From Planctomycetaceae bacterium (lineage in GTDB: Bacteria > Planctomycetota > Phycisphaerae > SM23-33): a stretch of DNA of 61,589 bases. The position numbers and the translations under genes are program-made. Where the stretch lies: positions 1-61,589 of the forward strand of contig JBDKTA010000069.1 of assembly GCA_039680605.1 (NCBI GenBank), written 5' to 3'. Position 1 is the stretch's first letter. Every line of letters begins with the position of its first letter. Shown in pieces: positions 7,869 through 16,541 of the stretch. The notes beneath the pieces were generated by a model. It saw nothing but the letters and a program-made list of their open reading frames with translations, did no database searches and was not told the origin of the DNA.

Positions 7869-9257
7869 CTACATGTCGGGCGCCAGGACGTACCGGGCGA
7901 CCATCAGTGCGGCGAAAACGTAGACCAGCGCCGGGCACTGCCGCCATCGGCCGGTGGCGAGTTTGCCCAGCGCGTACGATACCAGCCCAACAGCGATTCC
8001 GGTGGCAATGCTGAACGACATCGGCATGGCGACCATCGTCAGGAACGCCGGGATGAACTCGGTGGCGTCGTCCCAGTCGATCTCGCGCAGCGTGCGGAGC
8101 ATCATCGAGCCCACGACGATCAGCGCCGGGGCGATCATCGGGTTCTTGAAGACCGTCGCGCCGCCGACATCGACAGGGATGCCCTGCCCGATCATCCGCG
8201 CCAGCGGGATGAAGAAGATCGCCGCGGCCATCAGAACCCCACTGACGATGGCGGCCAGGCCGGTGCGGGCCCCGGCGGTGATGCCGGTGATCGACTCGAT
8301 GTAACTCGTGACGGTGCTGGTGCCCAGGCCCGCGCCGATGATCGTGCCGGCCGCGTCGGCGACCAGGGCGTGTTCGGCCCGGGGCAGGCGACCGTCGGGC
8401 GTCATCAACCCCGCCCGCTTGGCCACGCCCACCAGCGTGCCGATGGTGTCGAAGAGGTCCATGAACAGCAGCACGAAGACGAACGTGATGACCTCGACCA
8501 GGTGGCTGCGGCATGCCTGCCACAGATCGGTCATTCCGCCAAGCACCGCCCCGGCCGTTGCGCCCAGGCCTTCGGGGTGGGCAACGGGATTTCCGCACCA
8601 CTCGAACGCGACCCAGCCCAGACGCCCCATCAGCAAGGCCGCCCCCGCCGTGATCAGAATGCTCAGCAGGATCGCCCCGCGCAGACGCAGCGCCATCAGG
8701 ATCAGTACAATGGCCAGGCCTATCAGCGTCAGCCAGGCGACCGGATTGCCGCTGAGCTTGGGCAGGCGGACCAGCGCCCCGCCGGTCTCGACGAGGTTGC
8801 CCATGTTGAAGCCGATCACCGCGATGAACAGCCCGATGCCCGCGGCGATGCCGCTCTTGAGCGAATCCGGGATCGCGTTGAGCACCTTCGAGCGGAACCC
8901 GAAAAACGCCAGGCCCAGGAACAGCACGCCGCTCACTGCCGTCATCGCCAGCGCCATCGGCCAACTCGCGCCCAGGCCCCACGTGGCGGCCGCCGGCACG
9001 ATGGTGAAGGCAAAGAAGAAGTTCTCGCCCATGCCCGGCGCCAGGGCGATGGGGTAGTTGGCCAGCAGCCCCATCAGCACGCACGCCGCCGCGGCGGACA
9101 GGCACGTGGCCATGATCACGCCGCCGACATCCATTTTGGCCCCAAACCCCAGCACGGCCGCCTGAACGAAAATGATGTAGCTCATGGCCGCGAAGGTCGT
9201 GACGCCGCCGATAACCTCGCGGCCGACAGTGCTGCCCCGCTGTCGAATGTCAAACAT
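7869..9257 (-). CDS. NCS2 family purine permease (AzgA/PbuG-like)
   Basis: A 462-residue transporter with about 12-14 hydrophobic segments, of the AzgA-like branch of NCS2 nucleobase permeases (adenine, guanine, hypoxanthine). Diagnostic stretches are GVTTFAAMSYIIFVQ near the N-terminus, the loop LAPGMGENFFFAF, DLFDTIGTLVGVAKRAGL, and the substrate loop GAGLGTSTVTSYIESITGI. ATG at 9257 is preceded by GAGGAG. Upstream in-frame sequence derives from dispersed hairpins and is excluded. The gene lies downstream of the sorbitol-type dehydrogenase on the same strand, but a hairpin cluster separates them. Confidence 0.92.
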   Translation of the reverse strand: MFDIRQRGSTVGREVIGGVTTFAAMSYIIFVQAAVLGFGAKMDVGGVIMATCLSAAAACVLMGLLANYPIALAPGMGENFFFAFTIVPAAATWGLGASWPMALAMTAVSGVLFLGLAFFGFRSKVLNAIPDSLKSGIAAGIGLFIAVIGFNMGNLVETGGALVRLPKLSGNPVAWLTLIGLAIVLILMALRLRGAILLSILITAGAALLMGRLGWVAFEWCGNPVAHPEGLGATAGAVLGGMTDLWQACRSHLVEVITFVFVLLFMDLFDTIGTLVGVAKRAGLMTPDGRLPRAEHALVADAAGTIIGAGLGTSTVTSYIESITGITAGARTGLAAIVSGVLMAAAIFFIPLARMIGQGIPVDVGGATVFKNPMIAPALIVVGSMMLRTLREIDWDDATEFIPAFLTMVAMPMSFSIATGIAVGLVSYALGKLATGRWRQCPALVYVFAALMVARYVLAPDM

Positions 9258-9290
9258 GTCCGGCTCCTCAACCCGCGCCCTCTTGCCTTG

Positions 9291-9404
9291 TGGCATGGGC
9301 GTCCCGCCCATGCTCTTCGTGTCGCGGGCGTCTCGCCCGCGTCTTTCATTCCAATGCCCCGCGGCTTTGAGCATTCAGGGACACGCACAACGGAGTTGTG
9401 CGTG
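9291..9404. repeat. Two GGGCG hairpins (family B) and one GCACAAC hairpin (family D)
   Basis: GCATGGGCGTCCCGCCCATGC at 9293-9313, CGCGGGCGTCTCGCCCGCG at 9323-9341, and CACGCACAACGGAGTTGTGCGTGG from 9382. They fill the gap between the dehydrogenase stop and the permease start, both on the minus strand, so they would lie in a shared transcript and could cap or process it. Confidence 0.85.
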
Positions 9405-9421
9405 GCACCCATTCGCCCATG

Positions 9422-10516
9422 CTACTTCACATGCACCATGGCCTTGATCACGCCGTCGCGATAGTTCTGCACCAGGTCGAAAGCGTCCTTCACGCGCGAG
9501 AGCGGAAAATGATGCGTCGCCATCGGGCGCACGTCCACGCGGCCGGCGGCAACAAGGTCGATGGCGGCCTGCACGCATTCGTTCTGGCGGCGGACGTTCT
9601 GGATAGACAGTTCCTTGCGCCGCGCCAGGTCGATCACCAGGCTCACGCGGTCGACCTTGGGAATGCCGATCAGCACGAGCTGCCCGCCGGGCTTGAGCAT
9701 TCGCACGCCGGCGTCGATGGCGTCCTGCTCGCCCGAGCACTCGAACACCACATCCAGCCCCTGCGGCTGCAGGCGGACGATCTGCTCGACGACGTCGCCG
9801 GTGCGGGCATTGCCCGTCCAGTCCGCCCCGAATCGCCGAGCGAAGGCCAGGCGCTCGTCCAGCAGGTCGGTCATGTACACCTTCACCGGCGCGCCCGCGG
9901 CACGGATCGCCGCCAGCACCGACAGGCCGATAGGTCCGCAGCCGAGAATGGCCACGTGGCACAGGCTTTCCAGCCTGTGTCCCTGATGTTTCTCTGAGTT
10001 CACAGCCTGGAAAGGCTGTGCCACCAGCGTCGAGAGCCGGTGCGCATACAGGCCCACCGAGAGCGGTTCGCACAGCGCCGCCTGCACGAGGTCCACGTTG
10101 TCCGGCAGCGGAAAGCAGCAGTAATCGGGCATGACGAGGTATTCGGCCAGCGCGCCGGGCCCCTGCCCCGGGCAGGCCAGGAAGTGCTGGTTGCGGCAGG
10201 TGTGCCGCCGGCCGGAGCGGCACTGGTCGCACTTCCCGCAGACGATCAGCGGGTCGATCGCGACGCGGTCGCCGCTTTTGACGTTGGCCACCGCGCGCCC
10301 CGTCTCGACAACCACGCCGCTGCACTCGTGCCCGGTCATGCACGGGTACTCGACGACCATGCTGCCGATGCGCCCTTCGTTGTAATAGTGGACGTCGCTG
10401 CCGCAGACGCCGACGGTGTCGACGGCCAGCAGAACGTCATGCTCGCCGCCGATCGCCGGGACCGGCGCGTCGCGGACTTCCATCTCGCGTATGCCTGTCA
10501 GAAAAGCTGCTTTCAT
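9422..10516 (-). CDS. Zinc-dependent sorbitol/L-iditol-type dehydrogenase
   Basis: A medium-chain zinc dehydrogenase of 364 residues. The catalytic zinc ligands lie in GVCGSDVHYYNEGRIG (Cys) and TGHECSGVV (His-Glu); the structural zinc site is CGKCDQCRSGRRHTC. The cofactor-binding stretch VAILGCGPIGLSVL begins the Rossmann fold. Neighbouring sugar genes fit a polyol or sugar-acid substrate, but this is inference. Oddly, about 21 extra residues (AQPFQAVNSEKHQGHRLESL) sit just before that Rossmann strand. They are encoded by a palindromic element at 9957-10023 that keeps the frame. The TAG stop is part of a neighbouring repeat (TAGCATGGGCG). Start ATG at 10516 matches the family N-terminus MKAAFL. 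Confidence 0.9.
   Translation of the reverse strand: MKAAFLTGIREMEVRDAPVPAIGGEHDVLLAVDTVGVCGSDVHYYNEGRIGSMVVEYPCMTGHECSGVVVETGRAVANVKSGDRVAIDPLIVCGKCDQCRSGRRHTCRNQHFLACPGQGPGALAEYLVMPDYCCFPLPDNVDLVQAALCEPLSVGLYAHRLSTLVAQPFQAVNSEKHQGHRLESLCHVAILGCGPIGLSVLAAIRAAGAPVKVYMTDLLDERLAFARRFGADWTGNARTGDVVEQIVRLQPQGLDVVFECSGEQDAIDAGVRMLKPGGQLVLIGIPKVDRVSLVIDLARRKELSIQNVRRQNECVQAAIDLVAAGRVDVRPMATHHFPLSRVKDAFDLVQNYRDGVIKAMVHVK
9957..10023. repeat. Palindromic element inside the dehydrogenase gene (family F)
   Basis: Left arm TGGCACAGGCTTTCCAGCCT plus GTG (9957-9979) pairs with right arm CACAGCCTGGAAAGGCTGTG plus CCA (10001-10023). Two positions differ in a compensatory way, keeping the stem intact. It is read through in frame by the host gene. 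Confidence 0.92.
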
Positions 10517-10602
10517 GAGCGTATGGTCTTCCAACAACCGGAAAAAAACAAGAGGAGTTGCGCACGAATGAGAAAGCAAAGAGAAGATGCTCTATTATTT
10601 CG

Positions 10603-10674
10603 TTAGCGGCGGAGCTTGCCCCGCGCAGTTGTTACGGTGGGGAAAAAACCCGTCGAGCAAGCTCGACCGCTAAC
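10603..10674. repeat. TTAGCGG palindromic repeat (family A)
   Basis: TTAGCGGCGGAGCTTGCCCC is answered 40 bp later by CGAGCAAGCTCGACCGCTAAC. It lies between the divergent dehydrogenase and GlcD genes. The rest of this 290-bp gap holds a family E right arm. Confidence 0.85.
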
Positions 10675-10714
10675 AAAAACACGACCATCTCAATCCTGTC
10701 CCCGATCCCGTCCC

Positions 10715-10781
10715 CATTCGTGCCATCCGCCTTCGCCAAGGCTACGGCGGACAGGTTCGTGACATTCGTGGACGTAACCTC
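10715..10781. repeat. Right arm of family E with CCGCCTTCGCC hairpin
   Basis: CATTCGTGCCAT, then the hairpin CCGCCTTCGCCAAGGCTACGGCGG (10727-10750), then TTCGTGACATTCGTGGACGTAAC. The order matches 7801-7862. No left arm was seen nearby. Confidence 0.8.
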
Positions 10782-10792
10782 CCCGACCTTGC

Positions 10793-10798
10793 TATAAA
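10793..10798 (+). promoter_or_regulatory. Candidate -10 of glcD, near-leaderless
   Basis: TATAAA sits 8 nt before the GTG/ATG region, with the ATG at 10807 close to the expected transcript start. No good -35 was found at 16-18 bp; the upstream DNA there is repeat. No ribosome binding site precedes the ATG. Confidence 0.4.
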
Positions 10799-10806
10799 AT
10801 AACCCT

Positions 10807-12234
<1,428 letters not shown>

Positions 12235-12243
12235 TTGGTAAAT

Positions 12244-12575
12244 TAGCCGCTGAGGTCGCTGAGGACGCAGAGGAAAGAGTTGACGGGGATGAGGGGCAAA
12301 ACCGCGACAGGGTGCCACGCACAACTCCGTTGTGCGTGTCCGTCCCCTGAACCGGAAAGCCTTTCAGGCCGCGGATTATGAGATTGCAGATCATTTACTT
12401 GGGCTCTGTATGAGCCATCCATTGGGTCCGGGGACACGCACAACGGAGTTGTGCGTGGCACCCCCACTCCCTGTCGTCCCTGTCCTCCCTGTCTTCCCCG
12501 TCTCCCATCCTCCTCGCCTTTCCTTTCTTCCCCGTCAAATTCTTTCCTCAGCGTCCTCAGCGACCTCAGCGGCTA
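12244..12575. repeat. Nested 332-bp inverted repeat (families H-like and D)
   Basis: Outer arms: TAGCCGCTGAGGTCGCTGAG at 12244 running to 12288, against 12530-12575 ending CTCAGCGACCTCAGCGGCTA. Inner arms: about 12308-12342 (TGCCACGCACAACTCCGTTG) against 12431-12465 (CAACGGAGTTGTGCGTGGCA). Each inner arm is itself a GCACAAC hairpin, so three levels of symmetry are stacked. Confidence 0.88.
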
Positions 12576-12599
12576 ACTATCCCCCTCGGTAAATAAAGA

Positions 12600-12632
12600 G
12601 AACCCGGCCGCCCCCTCCAAGCGGCCGGGTTC
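12600..12632 (-). terminator. Rho-independent terminator of the B12-binding gene
   Basis: GAACCCGGCCGC (12600-12611) pairs perfectly with GCGGCCGGGTTC (12621-12632) across a 9-nt loop. Read leftward, the stem is followed by TCTTTATTTACC, a modest T-rich tail. It starts 20 nt after the stop at 12653. Confidence 0.8.
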
Positions 12633-12652
12633 TGGTAATGATCGTGTGGGCG

Positions 12653-13408
12653 TCAGACGGAGGCCAGTTCCTTCAGTGCGTCGAGCGTCTTGGGCGAGGC
12701 CAGGGGCTTGCGGTTCTTGCGTTTGTGGCGGCGGCCGGGCTCGAGGACGTCGGGCTTCTCGACGCGGTCGGGGTTCTCCTCGACGACAGTCAGGGCTTCG
12801 ACGACGTCTTCGGCGAAGAGGTCGGCTTTGACTTCTTCATGCAGGCCTTCGGCGCGGTTGAAGACGCCGCCGGCGACGAGCACCTGCATCTGCGGGCAGA
12901 CGCCGATCTCGCGGATGAGGCCGATGAGCTTGCGGATGTTGGGCACGCCGGCGGGGTTGGCGCCGTAGATGCACAGGATGTCGGGCTTGGTCTGCCCCAC
13001 CAGCGTCAGCAGCTCGTCGTCGGGCACGCCCGAGCCGACAAACCACACGCTCCAGCCCTTGGCCTCGAACAGGTCGGCCATCATCTGGGCGCCGAGCTCT
13101 TCGCTCTCGCCGTGGCCGCAGGTCATGATCATGCGCTTGCCGGTCTTGGGCTCGCGGGGCAGGACGCCCTGGAGCTGGTCGGCCATCGTGCGGTTGATCC
13201 GCGTGGCCATGTGCTCGACGACCAGCGAGATATGGTGGCCGCGATAGAGCTTGTCGATCTGGTCCATCGCCGGCCAGATCACGTGCTTGAGCAGCTTGGC
13301 GGCGTCGTTGCCGCGGTCGAGTGCGCCGAAGATGACCTCGCGAGCCTCAGCCCGACGGCCTTGGAATACGTTTTCCAGGTAGTGCTTGAAGATCGTCACG
13401 AAGTTCAT
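12653..13408 (-). CDS. Cobalamin-binding domain protein lacking the axial His
   Basis: A 251-residue protein with a helical cap (residues 1-85, B12-binding_2 type) followed by a Rossmann B12-binding domain (about 92-200). At the place of the E/DxHxxG motif it reads ESEELG (101-106), so the lower axial His is Glu103. The remaining contacts (GSGVPDDELL, then VLVAGG) look intact. The C-terminal ~50 residues are basic (PGRRHKRKNRKPL). No methyltransferase, mutase or MerR DNA-binding domain is attached. It may be a sensor, a shuttle or a protein no longer binding B12. ATG at 13408 is preceded by AAGGAAT. It has its own terminator and is divergent from ispF. Confidence 0.78.
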   Translation of the reverse strand: MNFVTIFKHYLENVFQGRRAEAREVIFGALDRGNDAAKLLKHVIWPAMDQIDKLYRGHHISLVVEHMATRINRTMADQLQGVLPREPKTGKRMIMTCGHGESEELGAQMMADLFEAKGWSVWFVGSGVPDDELLTLVGQTKPDILCIYGANPAGVPNIRKLIGLIREIGVCPQMQVLVAGGVFNRAEGLHEEVKADLFAEDVVEALTVVEENPDRVEKPDVLEPGRRHKRKNRKPLASPKTLDALKELASV

Positions 13409-13830
13409 CTCAGATTCCTTTCGTTCGCCGCGTGTTAGTTTGGGTAATTTGCGGCACACAGGTAGGATCGGTAAAGCTGGCTCTTTATCTTCAACGATTC
13501 TGGCAAGATAGGTAAGATAGTTAATATGGATAATTGGCGTGAGCGCTTTATAGTCTAACATATTGCAGAGTAGAGACTTGCTGCTTTAGTAAATGGCGTT
13601 TTCTTGACCCGGCAGGTGAAAATTATCGAAATATTTTCTTGGGATCACTCAAAATGCACCGCACTAACGAAGCTTCGTGCCGCTGCATGTCATCCACCGA
13701 TGCTGCGGGTTCAGCCCGTACAGTGACTTCGTCACGGCGCAGCGCTGGTCGCCACCTGTCATACACATGCACGATTAATTTTCAGCGGCTCGTTCTTGTC
13801 CCAACTTATTACCGACGCTACACTTTGGTC
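13409..13830. other. 422-bp divergent intergenic region
   Basis: No gene is supported. The part near 13440-13670 is clearly AT-richer than its surroundings and contains short direct repeats (GCAAGATAG, GGTAAGATAG). Around 13702-13743, GCTGCG pairs with CGCAGC and encloses two small hairpins (CGGGTTCAGCCCG and GTGACTTCGTCAC), a three-way-junction-like fold. The ispF promoter is at its right end. Confidence 0.5.
13796..13824 (+). promoter_or_regulatory. Promoter of ispF, predicted leaderless
   Basis: TTGTCC at 13796-13801, a 17-bp spacer and TACACT at 13819-13824. The ATG at 13831 lies where transcription should begin. The six bases between (TTGGTC) contain no ribosome binding site. Confidence 0.6.
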
Positions 13831-14313
13831 ATGAACCGCATCGGAATGGGTTACGACTCTCACCGCCTGGTATCCGGGCGCCCGCTGATTCTCGGCGGCT
13901 TGCAGATCGAGCACGACCTGGGCTTGGCCGGGCACAGCGACGCCGATGCGGTGCTTCACGCGATCACCGACGCGATTCTCGGCGCAATCGCGGCTGGCGA
14001 TATCGGCGAACTCTTCCCCGACACCGATCCGCAATGGGCCGGCGCCGACAGCCAGGTCTTCCTCCGCCGCGCCGTCTCCCTCGCTGCCCAGAGCGGCTGC
14101 CGCGTGGTCAACTGCGACGTGACGATCATCGCCCAGCAGCCCAAGCTCTCGCCCTACAAACCGCAGATGCAAGCGTCGATCGCCAAGGCACTCGGCGTCG
14201 ACACCGCGGCCGTCAGCGTCAAGGCCAAGACCAACGAAGGCATGGACGCCATCGGCCGAGGCGAAGGCATCGCCGTAATGGCAGCCGTGCTGCTGACGAC
14301 GGAAACACTATAA
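13831..14313 (+). CDS. ispF: 2-C-methyl-D-erythritol 2,4-cyclodiphosphate synthase
   Basis: A 160-residue enzyme of the non-mevalonate isoprenoid pathway, which cyclises CDP-methylerythritol 2-phosphate to MEcPP and releases CMP. Zinc ligands are Asp8 and His10 (GYDSHRL) and His42 in GHSDADAVLHA. Also seen are GDIGELFPDTDPQW and the C-terminal KAKTNEGMDAIGRGEGI. The ATG at 13831 gives the standard N-terminus. The stop TAA overlaps the cysS start (TAATG), so the two are translationally coupled, an arrangement related to IspDF-CysS clusters in other bacteria. Confidence 0.97.
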   Translation: MNRIGMGYDSHRLVSGRPLILGGLQIEHDLGLAGHSDADAVLHAITDAILGAIAAGDIGELFPDTDPQWAGADSQVFLRRAVSLAAQSGCRVVNCDVTIIAQQPKLSPYKPQMQASIAKALGVDTAAVSVKAKTNEGMDAIGRGEGIAVMAAVLLTTETL

Positions 14314-15707
14314 TGCCACACCCAATGGCCCTGAAACTCTACAACACCCTGACGCGAAGCAAGGATGAGTTCGTGCCCGTCGAGCCGCCGGTGGTGCGGC
14401 TTTACACGTGCGGGCCTACGGTCTACAACTTCGCGCATATCGGCAACCTGCGCACGTACGTGTTCGAGGACGTGCTGCGGCGGACGTTGGCAGTGGCCGG
14501 CTTCGACGTGCGGCACGTGATGAACGTCACCGACGTGGGACACCTCGTCAGCGACGCCGACGCCGGGGCCGACAAGATGGAACTCGGCGCCGCCCGCGAG
14601 GGCAAGAGCGTCTGGGAGATCGCCGACTTCTACTGGCAAGCGTTCCGGGCGGATCTGGGGCGGCTGAACATTATCGAGCCGGTCGTCTGGTGCAAAGCCA
14701 CCGATCACATCGCCGAGCAGATCGATACGGTCAAGACGCTCGAAGAAAAGGGCTACACCTACGTCGCCGGCGATGGGGTGTACTTCGACACGTCCAGGCT
14801 GCCCGACTACGGCAAGCTCGCGCCGGACAACATCGCCGGTCTCCAGGCCGGCGCCCGCGTCGAGCTGGTCGAAGGCAAACGCAACCCCACCGACTTCGCC
14901 CTGTGGAAGTTCTCGCCCAAAGACCAAAAACGCCTGATGGAATGGCCCAGCCCGTGGGGCCTGGGATTCCCCGGCTGGCACATCGAGTGCTCGGCGATGG
15001 CCGTGAAGTACCTTGGCGAACGCCTGGACATCCACTGCGGCGGGATCGACCACATCGCCGTACACCACACCAACGAGATCGCCCAGGCCGAGGCGGCCCT
15101 GGGTCACAAGTGGTGCAACTGGTGGATGCACGGCGAGTTCCTGACGTTCGGGGCCAAGATGTCAAAATCCTCCGGCGAGTTCCTGACGCTGCAGGCCCTG
15201 ATCGACAAAGGCTACGACCCGCTGGCGTACCGCTACTTCCTGCTCGGCGCCCACTACCGCCAGCAGTTGGCCTTCACGTGGGAAGGCCTCGACGCGGCCG
15301 CCAGCGCGATCAAGCGCCTCAAGCGGATCGTGCTGGACCTGCGAGCGCTGGAAGGCAAGCCCATCGCCGCGCATCTCGAGGCGTTCCGGGCGGCAGCATT
15401 CGACGACCTGAACATGCCTCAGGCCCTGGCGGCGATGTGGGCGGCCGCCAAAGACATCGCCGCCCCGCCGGCCGATGCGTACGCCACGCTGCTGGAGATG
15501 GACCGCGTGCTGGGCCTGGGTCTTGCCGACATGCAGGAAGATACCTCGGCGATTTGCGATGCAGACATTGAGCGCCTGCTCGCCGAGCGCACCGCCGCCC
15601 GCAAAGCCAAAGACTTCAAACGCGGCGACGAAATCCGCAAGCAACTCGCCGACCTTGGCGTCGAGATCATGGACAGCGCAGGGGGAACCACCTGGCGGCG
15701 AAAATGA
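14313..15707 (+). CDS. cysS: Cysteinyl-tRNA synthetase
   Basis: Class I synthetase of 464 residues. Zinc ligand Cys33 (YTCGPTVYN) and the HIGN signature (42-45) open the catalytic domain; the other zinc ligands are in WHIECSAM and HHTNEIAQAE, and KMSKSSGEF (about 282-290) is the KMSKS loop. The C-terminal anticodon-binding helices end with GDEIRKQLADLGVEIMDSAGGTTWRRK-type sequence as usual. The ATG overlaps the ispF stop by one base; a second in-frame ATG at 14325 is possible. A palindromic repeat begins one base after the TGA. Confidence 0.97.
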   Translation: MPHPMALKLYNTLTRSKDEFVPVEPPVVRLYTCGPTVYNFAHIGNLRTYVFEDVLRRTLAVAGFDVRHVMNVTDVGHLVSDADAGADKMELGAAREGKSVWEIADFYWQAFRADLGRLNIIEPVVWCKATDHIAEQIDTVKTLEEKGYTYVAGDGVYFDTSRLPDYGKLAPDNIAGLQAGARVELVEGKRNPTDFALWKFSPKDQKRLMEWPSPWGLGFPGWHIECSAMAVKYLGERLDIHCGGIDHIAVHHTNEIAQAEAALGHKWCNWWMHGEFLTFGAKMSKSSGEFLTLQALIDKGYDPLAYRYFLLGAHYRQQLAFTWEGLDAAASAIKRLKRIVLDLRALEGKPIAAHLEAFRAAAFDDLNMPQALAAMWAAAKDIAAPPADAYATLLEMDRVLGLGLADMQEDTSAICDADIERLLAERTAARKAKDFKRGDEIRKQLADLGVEIMDSAGGTTWRRK

Positions 15708-15797
15708 TGTGGAGTGCGGCAGCCTTAGCTGCCGCTTTGAGAGTTTCTCGCCACCGAACAACTACCAAAGCGGCAGCTAAGGCTGCCGCACTCCACA
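15708..15797. repeat. TGTGGAGTGCGGCAG palindromic repeat (family C)
   Basis: TGTGGAGTGCGGCAGCCTTA (15708 on) with GCTGCCGCTTTG pairs with CAAAGCGGCAGCTAAGGCTG and CCGCACTCCACA (ending 15797). A second copy is at 39324-39430. It starts directly after the cysS stop. Confidence 0.92.
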
Positions 15798-15815
15798 TTA
15801 CGCGACTGAAGACTC

Positions 15816-15844
15816 GTGACTGTCCAAGGCTTTTCCCGTAGCAT
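15816..15844 (+). promoter_or_regulatory. Promoter of ruvC, predicted near-leaderless
   Basis: GTGACT at 15816-15821, a 17-bp spacer and TAGCAT at 15839-15844. Only eight bases (TAGTTTCC) separate the -10 from the ATG at 15853, with no ribosome binding site. Confidence 0.5.
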
Positions 15845-15852
15845 TAGTTTCC

Positions 15853-16353
15853 ATGTCTGATGCCGCCTATCGCGTGCTGGGGATCGACCCGGGATTAAAC
15901 ATCACCGGGTACGGCGTCGTCGACTTCGCCGCCGGCGGGCCGCGGATCATCGAGGCCGGGGCCATCCGCACCGTCGCCAAGGCCGACATGCCCGCCCGCA
16001 TCGCCCAGATCTACGCGGACGTGAAAGAGATCATCGCCGAGTTCCATCCCGACTGCGTGGCCATCGAGAAGCTCTACTCGCACTATGGCCATCCGCTCAC
16101 CAGCGTGCTGATGGGTCACGCCCGGGGCGTGATTCTGCTGGCGGCAGCCCAGGCGGGCATTACCGTGCTGAACCTGCCCGCCACCAAAGTCAAAAAGAGC
16201 CTCACCGGCAACGGCCACGCATCGAAGCTGCAGATGCAGCGAAGCGTCCAGAGCGTGTGCAAGCTGCCGGAACTGCCGACACCGCCAGACGTCGCCGACG
16301 CGATCGCCATCGCCCTGTGCGCGGGGTCGGGGAGGAGTTACGTCCACGAATGA
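15853..16353 (+). CDS. ruvC: Holliday junction resolvase RuvC
   Basis: A 166-residue endonuclease that cuts Holliday junctions made during recombination, working with RuvAB. The four acidic residues are present: Asp12 (GIDPGL), Glu72 (AIEKLY), Asp146 and Asp149 (PDVADAIAIA). The last residues (SYVHE) and the TGA stop are encoded by the start of a dispersed ACGTCCACGAATGACACG repeat, so the native C-terminus has been replaced or trimmed. It heads a ruvC-ruvA-ruvB cluster. Confidence 0.96.
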   Translation: MSDAAYRVLGIDPGLNITGYGVVDFAAGGPRIIEAGAIRTVAKADMPARIAQIYADVKEIIAEFHPDCVAIEKLYSHYGHPLTSVLMGHARGVILLAAAQAGITVLNLPATKVKKSLTGNGHASKLQMQRSVQSVCKLPELPTPPDVADAIAIALCAGSGRSYVHE

Positions 16354-16495
16354 CACGAATGTCACGAATGGGGAAAACAACGGGAGGAAGAATGGAATGC
16401 TGGAATGTTGGGGTGTGCTGACTATCCCATCCTTCCATCCTTCCATCATTCCCTCTTTTCTCCATTCGTGTCATTCGTGACATTCGTGGACGTAA
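16338..16495. repeat. Long imperfect palindrome ACGTCCACGAATG (family E)
   Basis: GTTACGTCCACGAATGACAC on the left pairs with a right arm ending ATTCGTGGACGTAAC. The inner arms pair GGAATGCTGGAATGTTGG with CCATCCTTCCATCATTCC. A further partial unit (TTCCTCCCGTTCGTGATATTCGTG) follows at 16512-16536, next to the ruvA start. Confidence 0.88.
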
Positions 16496-16541
16496 CGCTT
16501 TTTGTTTTATTCTTCCTCCCGTTCGTGATATTCGTGTGGGC

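Larger units (their letters stand above)
12235..12652. other. Gene-free gap filled by a nested inverted repeat and a terminator
   Basis: No gene is supported. The gap between convergent glcD and the B12-binding gene contains a nested inverted repeat (12244-12575) and a terminator hairpin (12600-12632). Confidence 0.8.
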
